Numbered from the stretch's first letter, positions 21,299 to 29,455 are shown. The stretch is 36,467 nt of DNA from JBEKYD01 sp049509915 (GCA_049509915.1 JBEKZL010000066.1:1-36467), one strand, 5' to 3'. Numbers and translations: made by a program. Notes: generated by a model not told the origin, from the sequence alone.

Positions 21299-24235
21299 TC
21301 ACCTGCCGGCTTTCTCCAGCAGCATTCCGCGGACAGCCGCGAAAATCCGTTCCAGGGCGGGACGCCGGTAGGCCCAGCGTTCGTCGGGCTCGGGCGGGTT
21401 CACCACCATGGTGGCGTTGGCCTCGAACAGCAGCAGGTCGCCGGCCGGGCTCAAGCCGAAATCGATGCCGGCATAGTCCAGGCCGAGCGCGGCTTGAATC
21501 TGTTCCAGCGCGGCCATGGCGCGCGGCCCCAGCACGCCAGGCATATTTTCCAGGAACTCCGCGTCTTCGGCGCGATGCTCGCCTCGTTCGGCCATCTCGG
21601 CGGTGAAGTAGTGAATCTTCCAGTGGCTCGCAATTGCCAGGTGCAATGGATACAAACACCCGTTGATCATCATGACGCGGTACTTGCGGACTTTGCCGTC
21701 GGCGCCGCGGGAATCCAGATACTGGATGGCGATCAACTCGGCGCCGGGCAGCCCGGCCACGGCTTCGGCCAGAACTTCGGCGCGGTCGACCAGCACAAAA
21801 TGCCGGCCGGTGTGAAAGCCGGGCGTGCGCAGCAGCAGCGGAAAGCGCAGGCCGTGCCGCGCCAGAGTGGTTTCCGCATCCGCCGCCATCAACAGTTCAC
21901 GCGCCAAAGTGACCGTGGCCGGGGCGACGACTCCGCGCAGCCGTGAGAGGCGCTCGGCATTGTCGGCTCTTCCGGTGGCCATTACCGCCGCCGGCGCGTT
22001 CAGCATCGGCGCGCCGGTAAGCGCCGCTACCGATTGTGCCGCCAGCAGCGCCTCGGCGGCCAGATCGGCATCGCCGATAGCGTTGAATACCAATTGATGG
22101 CGCGGCAGAAGCTGGCGGAAATCGTAGAATTCGGGCACCACCACGGTGGTCTGAAACACGCGATCGTCCAGAAAATTACGCGTCGGGATGTTGCCGCCCA
22201 CCGCCGAGATCAGCAGCAGCAGCGGCACCGGGGGCCCCTCGCCGCGGTATGGCATGGGGAGTACGGCGCGGCCTTCGAAACCTTTGCGGCGGTGCCGGGC
22301 CGCACCTTCGGCGTCGCCCATCTCAGCCAGCACGTAGGAGAGCCCCTGGTGCGCCTCCGGGTAACCCGGAGCACAACGCAAAGCCGCCTCGTAATGTTCG
22401 CGGGCCGGCCCGGGCTCGCCGTTTTCAAAGAGCACATTGGCCAGGTTGACGTGGCTCATGGCGTCATCGGGATGGCGCGCCGCGGCTTCGGCATAGGCCG
22501 TGCGGGCCGCGGTTCGATAACCGGTCGAGTGCAGCAGCGTGCCCAGGTTGTTGAGCGCCCGGCGGTCGGAGGGAACTCGCCCCAAGATCTCCAGGTAGGC
22601 GTTGCGGGCCTCCAGCGTGCGGCCCAGTTCGGTCAGCAGGCGGGCACGGTCGAGCCGCAAGACGACTGCCTCCGGCTCGGCGGCAATACGCGTCTCCAGG
22701 GCGAGCAAGGCGGCTTCGCGCGCCAGGCGCGGTGGCCAATCGGTGGCGGCGCCGCTCGCAGCCGCTGTGCTGCCAGCCGCCCGGTCCCGCAACCCGCGGC
22801 CAAAGGCCACCGTCCGCTCCACCAGCGCGTCCAGGTCGGCCGTTCGGGTGCGGTGGTTGACGATGGCCGCGCGAATCGCCAGCTTCCCGCCCACCACTGT
22901 AGTGGAGGGCGCCGCCACGCCGGATTCTTGCAGTTCCACGGCGATGCGCGCATTCACACGATGCGCTTCCTCCGCCCGGTAGCGGAAACACACCACGTTC
23001 AGCTCCACCGGCGCCGCCAGTTCCAACTCTGGCGTCCGGGCGACGCGGCTTTCCAGGTACCGGGCCAGCTCGCAGGTGCGTTCGATCGACGCGCCTATCG
23101 CCGCGGCGCCGTAGACCTTGAATGTGAACCAGGTTTTCAGGGCGCGAAAGCCGCGCGAAAGATCGGGTCCGTAGTCGCACGGCCACGGCGAGCCTGCCGC
23201 GAGGCCCTGGGCTTCCCGCCGCAAATACGGAGCCGACGTGGCGAACGTTCGCCGATGCAATACGCCGTCGCGCACCAGCACGAAGCCCGCGTCGTAGGGC
23301 ACCTGCCCCCACTTGTGAAAGTCGAAGGCCAGCGAATCGGCGCACTCGATGCCCTTCAGGCGGGGCGCCAGGCTTGGCGCCAGCATGGCGAGGGCACCGC
23401 ATGCGCCGTCCACGTGAAACCACAAGCCCTCGGCGCGGGCGAGTGCGGCCAGCGTATCCAGATCGTCGATCGCGCCCGTGTCCACCGTTCCCGCCGTGCC
23501 TACCAGCAGGAAGGGCGTAAAGCCGGCGCGGCGGTCCGCGTCGATGGCCGCGCCGAGTGCCCCCAGGTCGATCCGGTAGCGGCCATCCACCGCGATCCGG
23601 CGCAGCGCGTCGCTGCCGATGCCGGCGATGTCGAGAGCTCTGGCGATACAGCCATGTACCGCCGCCGAGGCGTATGCCGCCAGCCGCTTGCCGCCGGCCG
23701 CAACCCCCGCGCAGCGCGTCTCAAAACCCAGCTCGGTATCCCGCGCCACCAGCACCCCGACCAGGTTCGCCATCGAAGCGCCCGTCACAAACAGCCCGGT
23801 GGCGCTCTCGGGAAATCCGAACAGCCCGCGCATCCAGCCGGCCACCTGGCGCTCCACTTCAATCGGAATATGGTCGCGCCCTCCCAGGTTGGCGTTCAAG
23901 CCCGCCGAGAGCATTTCCGCCACTACACCAACCGGCGTGCCCGCTCCGTGTACCCATCCCAGGAACCCGGGATGCACGTTGCCGGCCGCGTAGGGCAACA
24001 CGTAGCGCATGAATTCTTCGTGAACCGCGGCCAGCTCCGATGGTTCGGCCGGAAGCTCGCCGCGGAAACGCTCGCGCACCGCCGCGGGAATCGGCCGCCA
24101 GACGGGACGATCGCGAATGTCCTCGAGATAGTCCAGAATGTCGTCCAGCATGCCGTGCGCCGTGGCTCGAAACGCCGTCCAATCGGCCGGATCCAGGGTG
24201 GCGTCGGCGTCGCGCCGCGGAGCTTCGTTGCCCAT
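21299..24235 (-). CDS. three-part fusion: PLP decarboxylase, TPR, ATP-grasp
   Basis: This is a 978-residue cytosolic protein in a single open frame. Residues 1-480 are a group II PLP-dependent decarboxylase (aromatic amino acid or glutamate decarboxylase type), with H-V-D-G-A at 274-278 and the Schiff-base Lys308 in F-D-F-H-K-W-G-Q-V-P-Y-D. Residues about 505-650 are TPR repeats (A-L-N-N-L-G-T-L-L, S-H-V-N-L-A-N-V-L-F). Residues about 665-975 resemble an ATP-grasp ligase of the RimK/glutathione synthetase type: N-A-P at 746-748, R-T-P-G-F-H-T-G at 803-810, and a C-terminal metal-binding region with D925, E938 and N940. A natural reading is that it makes an amine by decarboxylation and joins it to a carboxylate. 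That chemistry is inferred, not shown. No frameshift separates the parts. Confidence 0.83.
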   Translation of the reverse strand: MGNEAPRRDADATLDPADWTAFRATAHGMLDDILDYLEDIRDRPVWRPIPAAVRERFRGELPAEPSELAAVHEEFMRYVLPYAAGNVHPGFLGWVHGAGTPVGVVAEMLSAGLNANLGGRDHIPIEVERQVAGWMRGLFGFPESATGLFVTGASMANLVGVLVARDTELGFETRCAGVAAGGKRLAAYASAAVHGCIARALDIAGIGSDALRRIAVDGRYRIDLGALGAAIDADRRAGFTPFLLVGTAGTVDTGAIDDLDTLAALARAEGLWFHVDGACGALAMLAPSLAPRLKGIECADSLAFDFHKWGQVPYDAGFVLVRDGVLHRRTFATSAPYLRREAQGLAAGSPWPCDYGPDLSRGFRALKTWFTFKVYGAAAIGASIERTCELARYLESRVARTPELELAAPVELNVVCFRYRAEEAHRVNARIAVELQESGVAAPSTTVVGGKLAIRAAIVNHRTRTADLDALVERTVAFGRGLRDRAAGSTAAASGAATDWPPRLAREAALLALETRIAAEPEAVVLRLDRARLLTELGRTLEARNAYLEILGRVPSDRRALNNLGTLLHSTGYRTAARTAYAEAAARHPDDAMSHVNLANVLFENGEPGPAREHYEAALRCAPGYPEAHQGLSYVLAEMGDAEGAARHRRKGFEGRAVLPMPYRGEGPPVPLLLLISAVGGNIPTRNFLDDRVFQTTVVVPEFYDFRQLLPRHQLVFNAIGDADLAAEALLAAQSVAALTGAPMLNAPAAVMATGRADNAERLSRLRGVVAPATVTLARELLMAADAETTLARHGLRFPLLLRTPGFHTGRHFVLVDRAEVLAEAVAGLPGAELIAIQYLDSRGADGKVRKYRVMMINGCLYPLHLAIASHWKIHYFTAEMAERGEHRAEDAEFLENMPGVLGPRAMAALEQIQAALGLDYAGIDFGLSPAGDLLLFEANATMVVNPPEPDERWAYRRPALERIFAAVRGMLLEKAGR

Positions 24236-24336
24236 CTACTCAATAGTAGCCGGGCGGCCCCGGACAGCGGACGATTCCGCGCTGCTCAAGCCAGGCCCAA
24301 GGGCGAGGGCGCTCACGGGGACAGACCCGACGTTGC

Positions 24337-24345
24337 TGCTAGACT
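24337..24345 (+). promoter_or_regulatory. extended -10 box before the permease gene
   Basis: TGCTAGACT fits an extended -10 (TG-N-TAGACT), 33 bases before the permease ATG. No good -35 is visible, which is typical for extended -10 promoters. Very similar boxes occur at 28611 and 36434. Confidence 0.4.
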
Positions 24346-24378
24346 GAAATTGCCGCGGTAATACGGCGGCGAATTTTC

Positions 24379-25581
24379 ATGTTCTTTGGCGAAGCCTTCA
24401 GGTTCAGTGCGCAAGCTCTGCGCGCCAACCCCATCCGCAGCCTTCTCACCGGGCTGGGCATGGTCATTGGCACCGCCTCTGTGATCCTGGTGGTCACCAT
24501 TTCGCTCACCAGCCGCGACTACATCCTGGAACAAATCGAAGGCATCGGCTCGAACATCGTCTTCGCCTACTACGTCACCAGCGGGCCCACGGTGGCTTCG
24601 GCCGATGCCGACTACGTCAAAATGGCAGACGTCGAGGCGGTGCGCCAGGATCTCGCCGCCGATATTGTCGCCGCCACGGGAGTCATGTCCAGCTTCGACC
24701 GGGTCCTGATCGGCAGCCGGCAGCGCGAAGTGAAGGTGATCGGCACCGACCAGGAGTATCGCGCCGTGCGCAATATTGTCATCAGCTCGGGCCGGTTTCT
24801 GGATTCGAGCGATCTGGCGCTGCGCGAGAAAGTGATCCTGCTCACCGACGCTCTGGCCGCGCGTATGTACGGCGTCCGCGCCACGGCTCTCCACCGGAAG
24901 GTGCGCCTGTTCGGGATCGAATTCACCGTCATCGGCACGTTTCACGAGCGCGTCGAGACCTTCGGCCAATCGGAGATCGAGCGCGACACCGTGCTGATGC
25001 CGATTACGGTGCTGCGCTATTTCGCTCCGGTGGAACGGATCGACCCCATGTACGTGCAGGCCCGCCGGCCGGAACAGGTGGAGCGCGTGGCGGCGCGCAT
25101 TCAGGAGATCCTCGAAAGCCGCCATCGGCCGGGCGCGCCCTATCGCGTGGAAACGCTCACGGCGATTCTGGAGGCGGCCAAGAATATCTCGCTGATCCTC
25201 TCGCTGGTGCTGATTCTGGTTTCCGCCATCACGCTGCTGATTTCCGGCATCGGCATCATGAACATCATGCTGGTGACGGTGACTGAGCGCACCCGCGAAA
25301 TCGGCGTGCGCCTGGCGGTGGGGGCTTCGGCGAGCGACATCCTGATGCAGTTTCTGGTGGAAGCCATGCTGGTGAGCCTGGCGGGCGGGTCGGTGGGAAT
25401 TCTGGCCGGGGTGGCCGTACCGCTATCGGTCGAGCTGTTCACCGACATTTCGATTCCCATTTCCCCGGTGGCCATCGGCGTAGCTTTCGGGGTCTCCTGC
25501 CTGGTGGGGCTGGTCTTTGGCATCCTGCCCGCCAACCGCGCCGCGCACCTCAACCCCACCGAAGCGCTGCGGTACGAATAA
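24379..25581 (+). CDS. MacB/FtsX-family ABC transporter permease
   Basis: This is a 400-residue inner-membrane permease with the four-helix MacB/LolC layout. There is one membrane segment near 20-45, a large periplasmic domain (about 50-270), and three segments at about 270-305, 325-355 and 362-390. The motif R-E-I-G-V-R-L-A-V-G-A-S near 310-322 and the A-A-x-L-N-P-x-E-A-L-R-Y-E C-terminus are typical. Such proteins do mechanical work on periplasmic substrates, lipoproteins or peptides when paired with a MacB-type ATPase. No ATPase or membrane-fusion partner is next to it here. It is divergent from the decarboxylase fusion and convergent with dnaJ, with a 20-base gap. Confidence 0.88.
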   Translation: MFFGEAFRFSAQALRANPIRSLLTGLGMVIGTASVILVVTISLTSRDYILEQIEGIGSNIVFAYYVTSGPTVASADADYVKMADVEAVRQDLAADIVAATGVMSSFDRVLIGSRQREVKVIGTDQEYRAVRNIVISSGRFLDSSDLALREKVILLTDALAARMYGVRATALHRKVRLFGIEFTVIGTFHERVETFGQSEIERDTVLMPITVLRYFAPVERIDPMYVQARRPEQVERVAARIQEILESRHRPGAPYRVETLTAILEAAKNISLILSLVLILVSAITLLISGIGIMNIMLVTVTERTREIGVRLAVGASASDILMQFLVEAMLVSLAGGSVGILAGVAVPLSVELFTDISIPISPVAIGVAFGVSCLVGLVFGILPANRAAHLNPTEALRYE

Positions 25582-25601
25582 CCGCCGTGCCCGCGGCCAC
25601 C

Positions 25602-26732
25602 CTACATGAAATAGTCTTTGACCTTCTCGAAGAGGCCTTTTTCGGCCGGAGCGTTGTCGACCGGGAGGGTATCGCGAAGCTGCTCCAGGAGTTTGCGCTG
25701 GTCGCGGGTGAGGCGGGTGGGGACGCGCACGGCGACGTGCACGTGCAGGTCGCCGCGTCCGCCGCCGTTGAGGACGGGCACACCCTTGTGGCGTAAGCAG
25801 AACTCGGCCCCGTTTTGGCTTCCTTCGGGAATCTTCAGGCGGTGCGGCCCTTCGAGGGTGGGAACGTCGATTTCGGCGCCCAGGGCGGCCTGGCCGAAGT
25901 TGATCGGGATGGTGCAGTGCAGATCGTTTTCGTGGCGCTCGAAGAAAGCGTGCTCTTTGACTTTGAGGAAAACGTAGAGGTCGCCGTAAGGGCCTCCGGA
26001 GGCGCCCGGGTTGCCTTCGTTGGCCAGGCGCAGGCGGGTACCGTCGTCCACGCCGGCCGGGATATTGATTTTCAACTTTCGCCGCATCTGGCGACGCCCC
26101 TGGCCGCGGCACTCGGTGCAAGGGTTACGGATAATCCGGCCGGTGCCGATGCAGGTATTGCAGGTACGGCGAATGGAAAGGAAGCTCTGCTGGTACAGAA
26201 CCTCGCCGCGGCCGTGGCAGGTAGGGCATGTGGAGGGGCCGCTACCGGGTTCCGAACCCGTGGCGTGGCAGCGCTCGCACGGCTCGGTGCGGGGTACCTG
26301 GATTTCGGCGGTGAGGCCGAACATGGCTTCTTCGAAGGCGATCTCGAGGTCGTAGCGGACGTCTTCGCCGCGCTGGGAGCGGGTGCGGCGCCGGCCGCCG
26401 CCTCCGAACAAATCGCCGAAACCGAAGAAATCGCCCAGGATGTCGCTGAAATCGGCGAAGGCGTCGGGATTGAATTGAGAGCCACCGGCGGCGCCCTGCA
26501 GGCCGGCGTGGCCAAAGCGGTCGTAGGCCGCCCGCTTCTGCGCATCGCTCAGGACGCTATAGGCTTCCGAGGCTTCCTTGAAGCGCTCCTCCGCTTCCGG
26601 GTTATCGGGATTCCGGTCGGGGTGGAACTGCAGGGCTAGCCTGCGGTAAGAACTCTTGATTTCGGATTCGCCGGCTTCCTTGGGCACGCCCAGGATTTCG
26701 TAGTAATCGCGTTTGGACACTGGATTTGCCAT
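25602..26732 (-). CDS. dnaJ: chaperone DnaJ (Hsp40)
   Basis: This is a 376-residue full-length type I DnaJ that delivers unfolded proteins to DnaK and stimulates its ATPase. The J domain is at 8-70 with H-P-D at 37-39. A Gly/Phe-rich linker follows (F-G-F-G-D-L-F-G-G-G-G). The zinc domain has four C-x-x-C-x-G-x-G-type repeats: C-E-R-C-H-A-T-G, C-P-T-C-H-G-R-G, C-N-T-C-I-G-T-G and C-T-E-C-R-G-Q-G. The substrate-binding C-terminal domains complete it. Only one base separates the grpE stop codon from its ATG, so the two are co-transcribed and translationally coupled. dnaK is not in the window. Confidence 0.97.
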   Translation of the reverse strand: MANPVSKRDYYEILGVPKEAGESEIKSSYRRLALQFHPDRNPDNPEAEERFKEASEAYSVLSDAQKRAAYDRFGHAGLQGAAGGSQFNPDAFADFSDILGDFFGFGDLFGGGGRRRTRSQRGEDVRYDLEIAFEEAMFGLTAEIQVPRTEPCERCHATGSEPGSGPSTCPTCHGRGEVLYQQSFLSIRRTCNTCIGTGRIIRNPCTECRGQGRRQMRRKLKINIPAGVDDGTRLRLANEGNPGASGGPYGDLYVFLKVKEHAFFERHENDLHCTIPINFGQAALGAEIDVPTLEGPHRLKIPEGSQNGAEFCLRHKGVPVLNGGGRGDLHVHVAVRVPTRLTRDQRKLLEQLRDTLPVDNAPAEKGLFEKVKDYFM

Positions 26733-26733
26733 T

Positions 26734-27249
26734 TTAGGATCTGACGGCGACCTTCACCATGAAGTCGTAACCCCTCTGATACTCGCTCAAGATGGTTTGA
26801 TCCTCCACATCCTGGGTTTCCGCGCGGTCCACCGCCTGGTGGCGGTTGGGATCGAATTTCTGTCCGGCGCTGTCCATCGGCTCCAGCCCGATCTTCTTGA
26901 GGCACTCGTACAGGCGCTGATAGATCAGTTCGACTCCCTTGGCGTAGTTGGCGTCGGCGGTTTCCACCTTAAGGGCGCGTTCGAAATCGTCGAGCACGGG
27001 CAGGATGTCCCGGACCAGATCCATAGCGGCGAACTGGAGGTACTCGGAACGCTCGCGTTCGCCGCGGCGGCGGGCGTTATCGAAATCGGCACGGGCGCGC
27101 TTCAGCCGATCTTCCAGATCGTTCTTTTCCGCCAGCAGGCGGTCGCGTTCCGCAGCCAGAGTTGCCAGTTGAGATTCGGGCGTTTCCACCGGCAGGGTTT
27201 CGCCGGGAGACACGTCGGAAACGTTCGATTCGGGATTCTGAGGTTCCAC
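26734..27249 (-). CDS. grpE: GrpE nucleotide exchange factor
   Basis: This is a 171-residue protein that swaps ADP for ATP on DnaK. The N-terminal half is a long coiled coil (A-A-E-R-D-R-L-L-A-E-K-N-D-L-E-D), followed by the GrpE core with R-D-I-L-P-V-L-D-D-F-E-R-A-L and G-V-E-L-I-Y-Q-R-L. The C-terminal beta domain has F-D-P-N-R-H-Q-A-V and a shortened end. It follows hrcA after 184 bases, a gap that contains a large hairpin repeat, and precedes dnaJ by one base. This is the hrcA-grpE-dnaJ heat-shock order. Confidence 0.94.
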   Translation of the reverse strand: MEPQNPESNVSDVSPGETLPVETPESQLATLAAERDRLLAEKNDLEDRLKRARADFDNARRRGERERSEYLQFAAMDLVRDILPVLDDFERALKVETADANYAKGVELIYQRLYECLKKIGLEPMDSAGQKFDPNRHQAVDRAETQDVEDQTILSEYQRGYDFMVKVAVRS

Positions 27250-27352
27250 TGATTCTAGCCTACCAAAAGCGTCAATTCGATCAAAACAGGCATTCGTACT
27301 ACAAAAGCATCTACTAGCAGCCGATGGTAAGGACTTTTCCGTTCAAGGTCGT

Positions 27353-27383
27353 GAAAAATCAAATTCAAGCCACCGATGAACGC
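27353..27383 (-). repeat. dispersed intergenic repeat, copy A
   Basis: This 31-base stretch starts GAAAAATCAAATTC and matches 29361-29391 with three differences, all A/G or T/C. Both copies lie between minus-strand genes. Its right part merges with the large hairpin at 27369-27434. Confidence 0.55.
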
Positions 27384-27434
27384 CGATGAACACCGATAAA
27401 CCTTTTCTTTTCTTTATCGGCGTTCATCGGTGGC
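27369..27434 (-). repeat. large hairpin at the hrcA 3' end, with slipped register
   Basis: A 19-base arm (27369-27387) pairs exactly with 27416-27434, and the second arm ends at the last base of the hrcA stop codon. The left arm contains a ten-base near-tandem copy (GAACGCCGAT then GAACACCGAT), so the right arm can pair in either of two registers, the second with one mismatch. The loop is pyrimidine-rich on the plus strand. On the hrcA message it would be a stable 3' hairpin upstream of grpE. Confidence 0.7.
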
Positions 27435-28489
27435 TATATTTCTTTACCCGGCCAGAATTGGGCGCCGGCCAAGGCCCGGCTGGTTTGCAGGACGGCCGCC
27501 ATTACGCGCTCATAGTGCATGCGCATGGGGCCGAGCACGGCCACCTTGGCGGGTTGCCCACTAGCCATTTGGACCGTCATTCCGATCAAAGCCAAGTCTC
27601 TCATCGCCGGATGCGCTTCTTCCAGGCCTACGCGCACTTGCAACTCCCCGGCCGGCTCTTCCAGAAAGCGATCCAGCAGTTCGATCAGGCGCTGTTTCTC
27701 TTCCAGGGCGCGCAACAAATCGCGCAGCTTCTCGCGGGTGAGCCGCAGATCGAGGCCGACCAGATTGGAGGCGCCCTCCATGTGCACTTCGGTGGTCACT
27801 TCCACGTCCAGCAAACCCTTCTGACAGAGCATCTGCAACTTGCGCAGCACGGCGTCGTAAAGCGCCCGTTCCTCCAGCATGCGACGCACCAACTCGCGCC
27901 GCGCATCGCCCAATCGCCAGCCGGAGAAATTGCAATTGACGTAGTTGCGGATGGAGAGGAGTTCCTCGGCCGGTACCGGCTCGTCGACCGGCACCACGCG
28001 ATTGTGGACCTCGCGGTCACGCGTCACCAGAACCATCAGCACGCGATTATCGGAGAGCGGGATCAGCTCGATCTGGTCCAGTTCCTGGGCCAGGGAAGGG
28101 ATGGCGGCGGCGATTCCCACATTGCGCGTCATTTCCATGAGTACATGGCTGGAGCGTTCCACGCGGGCGCCCAGGGTGGGCAACCCGCTAAACTCGGTCC
28201 GCAACCGGTCCGACTCGCCGCCGGCGACCCGCGCCGCCGTGAGCAGGCTCACATAGACGCGGAAGGCTTTTTCAGTGGGCACCCGGCCGGCTGAAGTGTG
28301 CGGCTGGGCCAGGTATCCCGCATCCGCCAAGTCCGCCATTACGTTACGGATGGAAGCTGGACTCAGGGCCTGACTGCGCAGCCGCGAGAGGGTGCGCGAG
28401 CCGATCGGTTCACCCGTCTCGATATAGGTTCGGACGATGGAACTCAAAATCTCCCGGTGCCGCAATTTGAGAGCTGTTTCCGTGCCCAT
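27434..28489 (-). CDS. hrcA: heat-inducible transcription repressor HrcA
   Basis: This is a 351-residue repressor of class I heat-shock genes. The N-terminal winged helix is seen in E-T-G-E-P-I-G-S-R-T-L and S-I-R-N-V-M-A-D-L-A-D-A-G-Y-L with P-H-T-S-A-G-R-V-P-T. The GAF-like dimerisation domain follows, with I-P-L-S-D-N-R-V-L-M-V-L-V. I start it at ATG 28489, which opens with L-K-L-R-H-R-E-I-L as expected; the in-frame extension upstream has no match. A sigma-70 promoter lies 30-60 bases upstream. I find no CIRCE operator (TTAGCACTC-N9-GAGTGCTAA) near it. It heads hrcA-grpE-dnaJ. Confidence 0.95.
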   Translation of the reverse strand: MGTETALKLRHREILSSIVRTYIETGEPIGSRTLSRLRSQALSPASIRNVMADLADAGYLAQPHTSAGRVPTEKAFRVYVSLLTAARVAGGESDRLRTEFSGLPTLGARVERSSHVLMEMTRNVGIAAAIPSLAQELDQIELIPLSDNRVLMVLVTRDREVHNRVVPVDEPVPAEELLSIRNYVNCNFSGWRLGDARRELVRRMLEERALYDAVLRKLQMLCQKGLLDVEVTTEVHMEGASNLVGLDLRLTREKLRDLLRALEEKQRLIELLDRFLEEPAGELQVRVGLEEAHPAMRDLALIGMTVQMASGQPAKVAVLGPMRMHYERVMAAVLQTSRALAGAQFWPGKEI

Positions 28490-28521
28490 GGCGTGCGCGA
28501 CTCTAACTCCCCCTACGGCTA

Positions 28522-28551
28522 ATTGTAACGAATTGAAAGCAAAGGGGTCAA
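28522..28551 (-). promoter_or_regulatory. sigma-70 promoter of hrcA
   Basis: On the minus strand, TTGACC (28551-28546) and TACAAT (28527-28522) are separated by 18 bases. Each differs from consensus at one position. Transcription would begin near 28515, giving a leader of about 26 bases before the hrcA ATG. A GGGGGAG in that leader could serve as ribosome-binding site, though spaced about 17 bases from the start. Confidence 0.6.
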
Positions 28552-28610
28552 GATACAGGTACACAATACCCGCGGCGGCCCATCCGATTTCCCGCACAAT
28601 CCGCCGATCT

Positions 28611-28619
28611 TGCTAGAAT
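28611..28619 (+). promoter_or_regulatory. extended -10 box before the small membrane protein
   Basis: TGCTAGAAT fits an extended -10 and lies 33 bases before the GTG start. Between them is an AAAGGAGG ribosome-binding site at 28634-28641. No -35 is apparent. Confidence 0.45.
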
Positions 28620-28652
28620 GACCCTTCCGGCCCAAAGGAGGTTCCCGGTAAA

Positions 28653-29051
28653 GTGGCGGCTCTGAAAACCCTCGTTCGTATTTTCAGCTACCTGTTCCAT
28701 CTGGTACTAACCCTCTTTCTGCTGGCCGTATCCGTGCTGGCGATGGCTTCGCCGACAGTTTCTGTTCGCCTGGACATGCTGCCGTGGAGCGGCGCGGCGC
28801 TCGAGCGATGGCTGCTGTTGGGATCGCTGGTAGGACTCGCGAGCGTGGTGCTGGCCGTGGCAGGCAAGCTTCGTGGGCTGTTTCTGCTGTGGGCCCTGGC
28901 CGTGCCGGCGTTCCTGGTGAAGGGCTACATATTCAGCGGCTACCGCTTCACGGCGGGCGGAGCAAGCCTGGGGTTGGGTCTGCTTGTGGCTTCGTTGGTG
29001 GCTTTCGCCGGCGCCTGCTTGCAGTGGCCGGAGCGGGCGGATCGGCTATAG
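28653..29051 (+). CDS. small integral membrane protein, unknown function
   Basis: This is a 132-residue hydrophobic protein with about four membrane segments (roughly 8-32, 50-70, 75-92 and 104-124). I do not recognise the family. The start is GTG at 28653, supported by a strong AAAGGAGG 11 bases upstream and an extended -10 box. It has no charged catalytic-looking motif. It stands between divergent hrcA and convergent rpmB, with no partner on its own strand. Confidence 0.72.
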   Translation: MAALKTLVRIFSYLFHLVLTLFLLAVSVLAMASPTVSVRLDMLPWSGAALERWLLLGSLVGLASVVLAVAGKLRGLFLLWALAVPAFLVKGYIFSGYRFTAGGASLGLGLLVASLVAFAGACLQWPERADRL

Positions 29052-29074
29052 CGGGCCGGCGTTTGAAGCGTAGG

Positions 29075-29266
29075 TTACGCTACCTTCTGAACTTTGCCGT
29101 CGCGAATGCAGGAAGTACATACGCGGATGCGCTTGCCAGCGCCGTTCACCAACGCGTGGACGGACTGCAGATTTAAGTTCCAGCGGCGCTTGGTGACGTT
29201 ATGGGCGTGGCTGACTTTGTTCCCGAATTGCGGTTTGCGGCCGCACAGTTCACAAACTTGTGCCAT
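29075..29266 (-). CDS. rpmB: 50S ribosomal protein L28, zinc-binding form
   Basis: This is the 63-residue large-subunit protein L28. The N-terminus M-A-Q-V-C-E-L-C-G-R-K-P-Q-F-G-N and the motif S-H-A-H-N-V-T-K-R-R-W are typical. The pairs C-E-L-C and C-T-S-C form the zinc site of the C+ paralogue. I start it at ATG 29266, with GGGGAG 12 bases upstream; a longer reading frame to 29401 has no L28 character. It is not adjacent to rpmG here. Confidence 0.95.
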   Translation of the reverse strand: MAQVCELCGRKPQFGNKVSHAHNVTKRRWNLNLQSVHALVNGAGKRIRVCTSCIRDGKVQKVA

Positions 29267-29360
29267 AAGACAGAAATCTCCCCGGTGAATCGAAACTACA
29301 ATCCTAGCAGGAGAGCGGGCGATCCGGCAAGGGCGCGTGCTTCGGCTCGTGGGGAGCTTT

Positions 29361-29391
29361 GAAAAATCAAATTCGAGCCGCCGACGAACGC
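29361..29391 (-). repeat. dispersed intergenic repeat, copy B
   Basis: This copy matches 27353-27383 at 28 of 31 positions but lacks the long hairpin that follows copy A. It lies in the 189-base gap between rpmB and the small TPR gene, where I see no other feature apart from a short ATGCACAAA direct repeat near 29433-29451. Confidence 0.55.
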
Positions 29392-29455
29392 AGTAAATCA
29401 TTGTAGCGAACGCACTGGAGCGGTTGCCGGGCTATGCACAAAAATGCACAAAGCC

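Noticed and set aside
28490..28540. Possible CIRCE operator before hrcA
   Set aside because: TTAGC is present on the minus strand but the second half-site does not match GAGTGCTAA at the right spacing.
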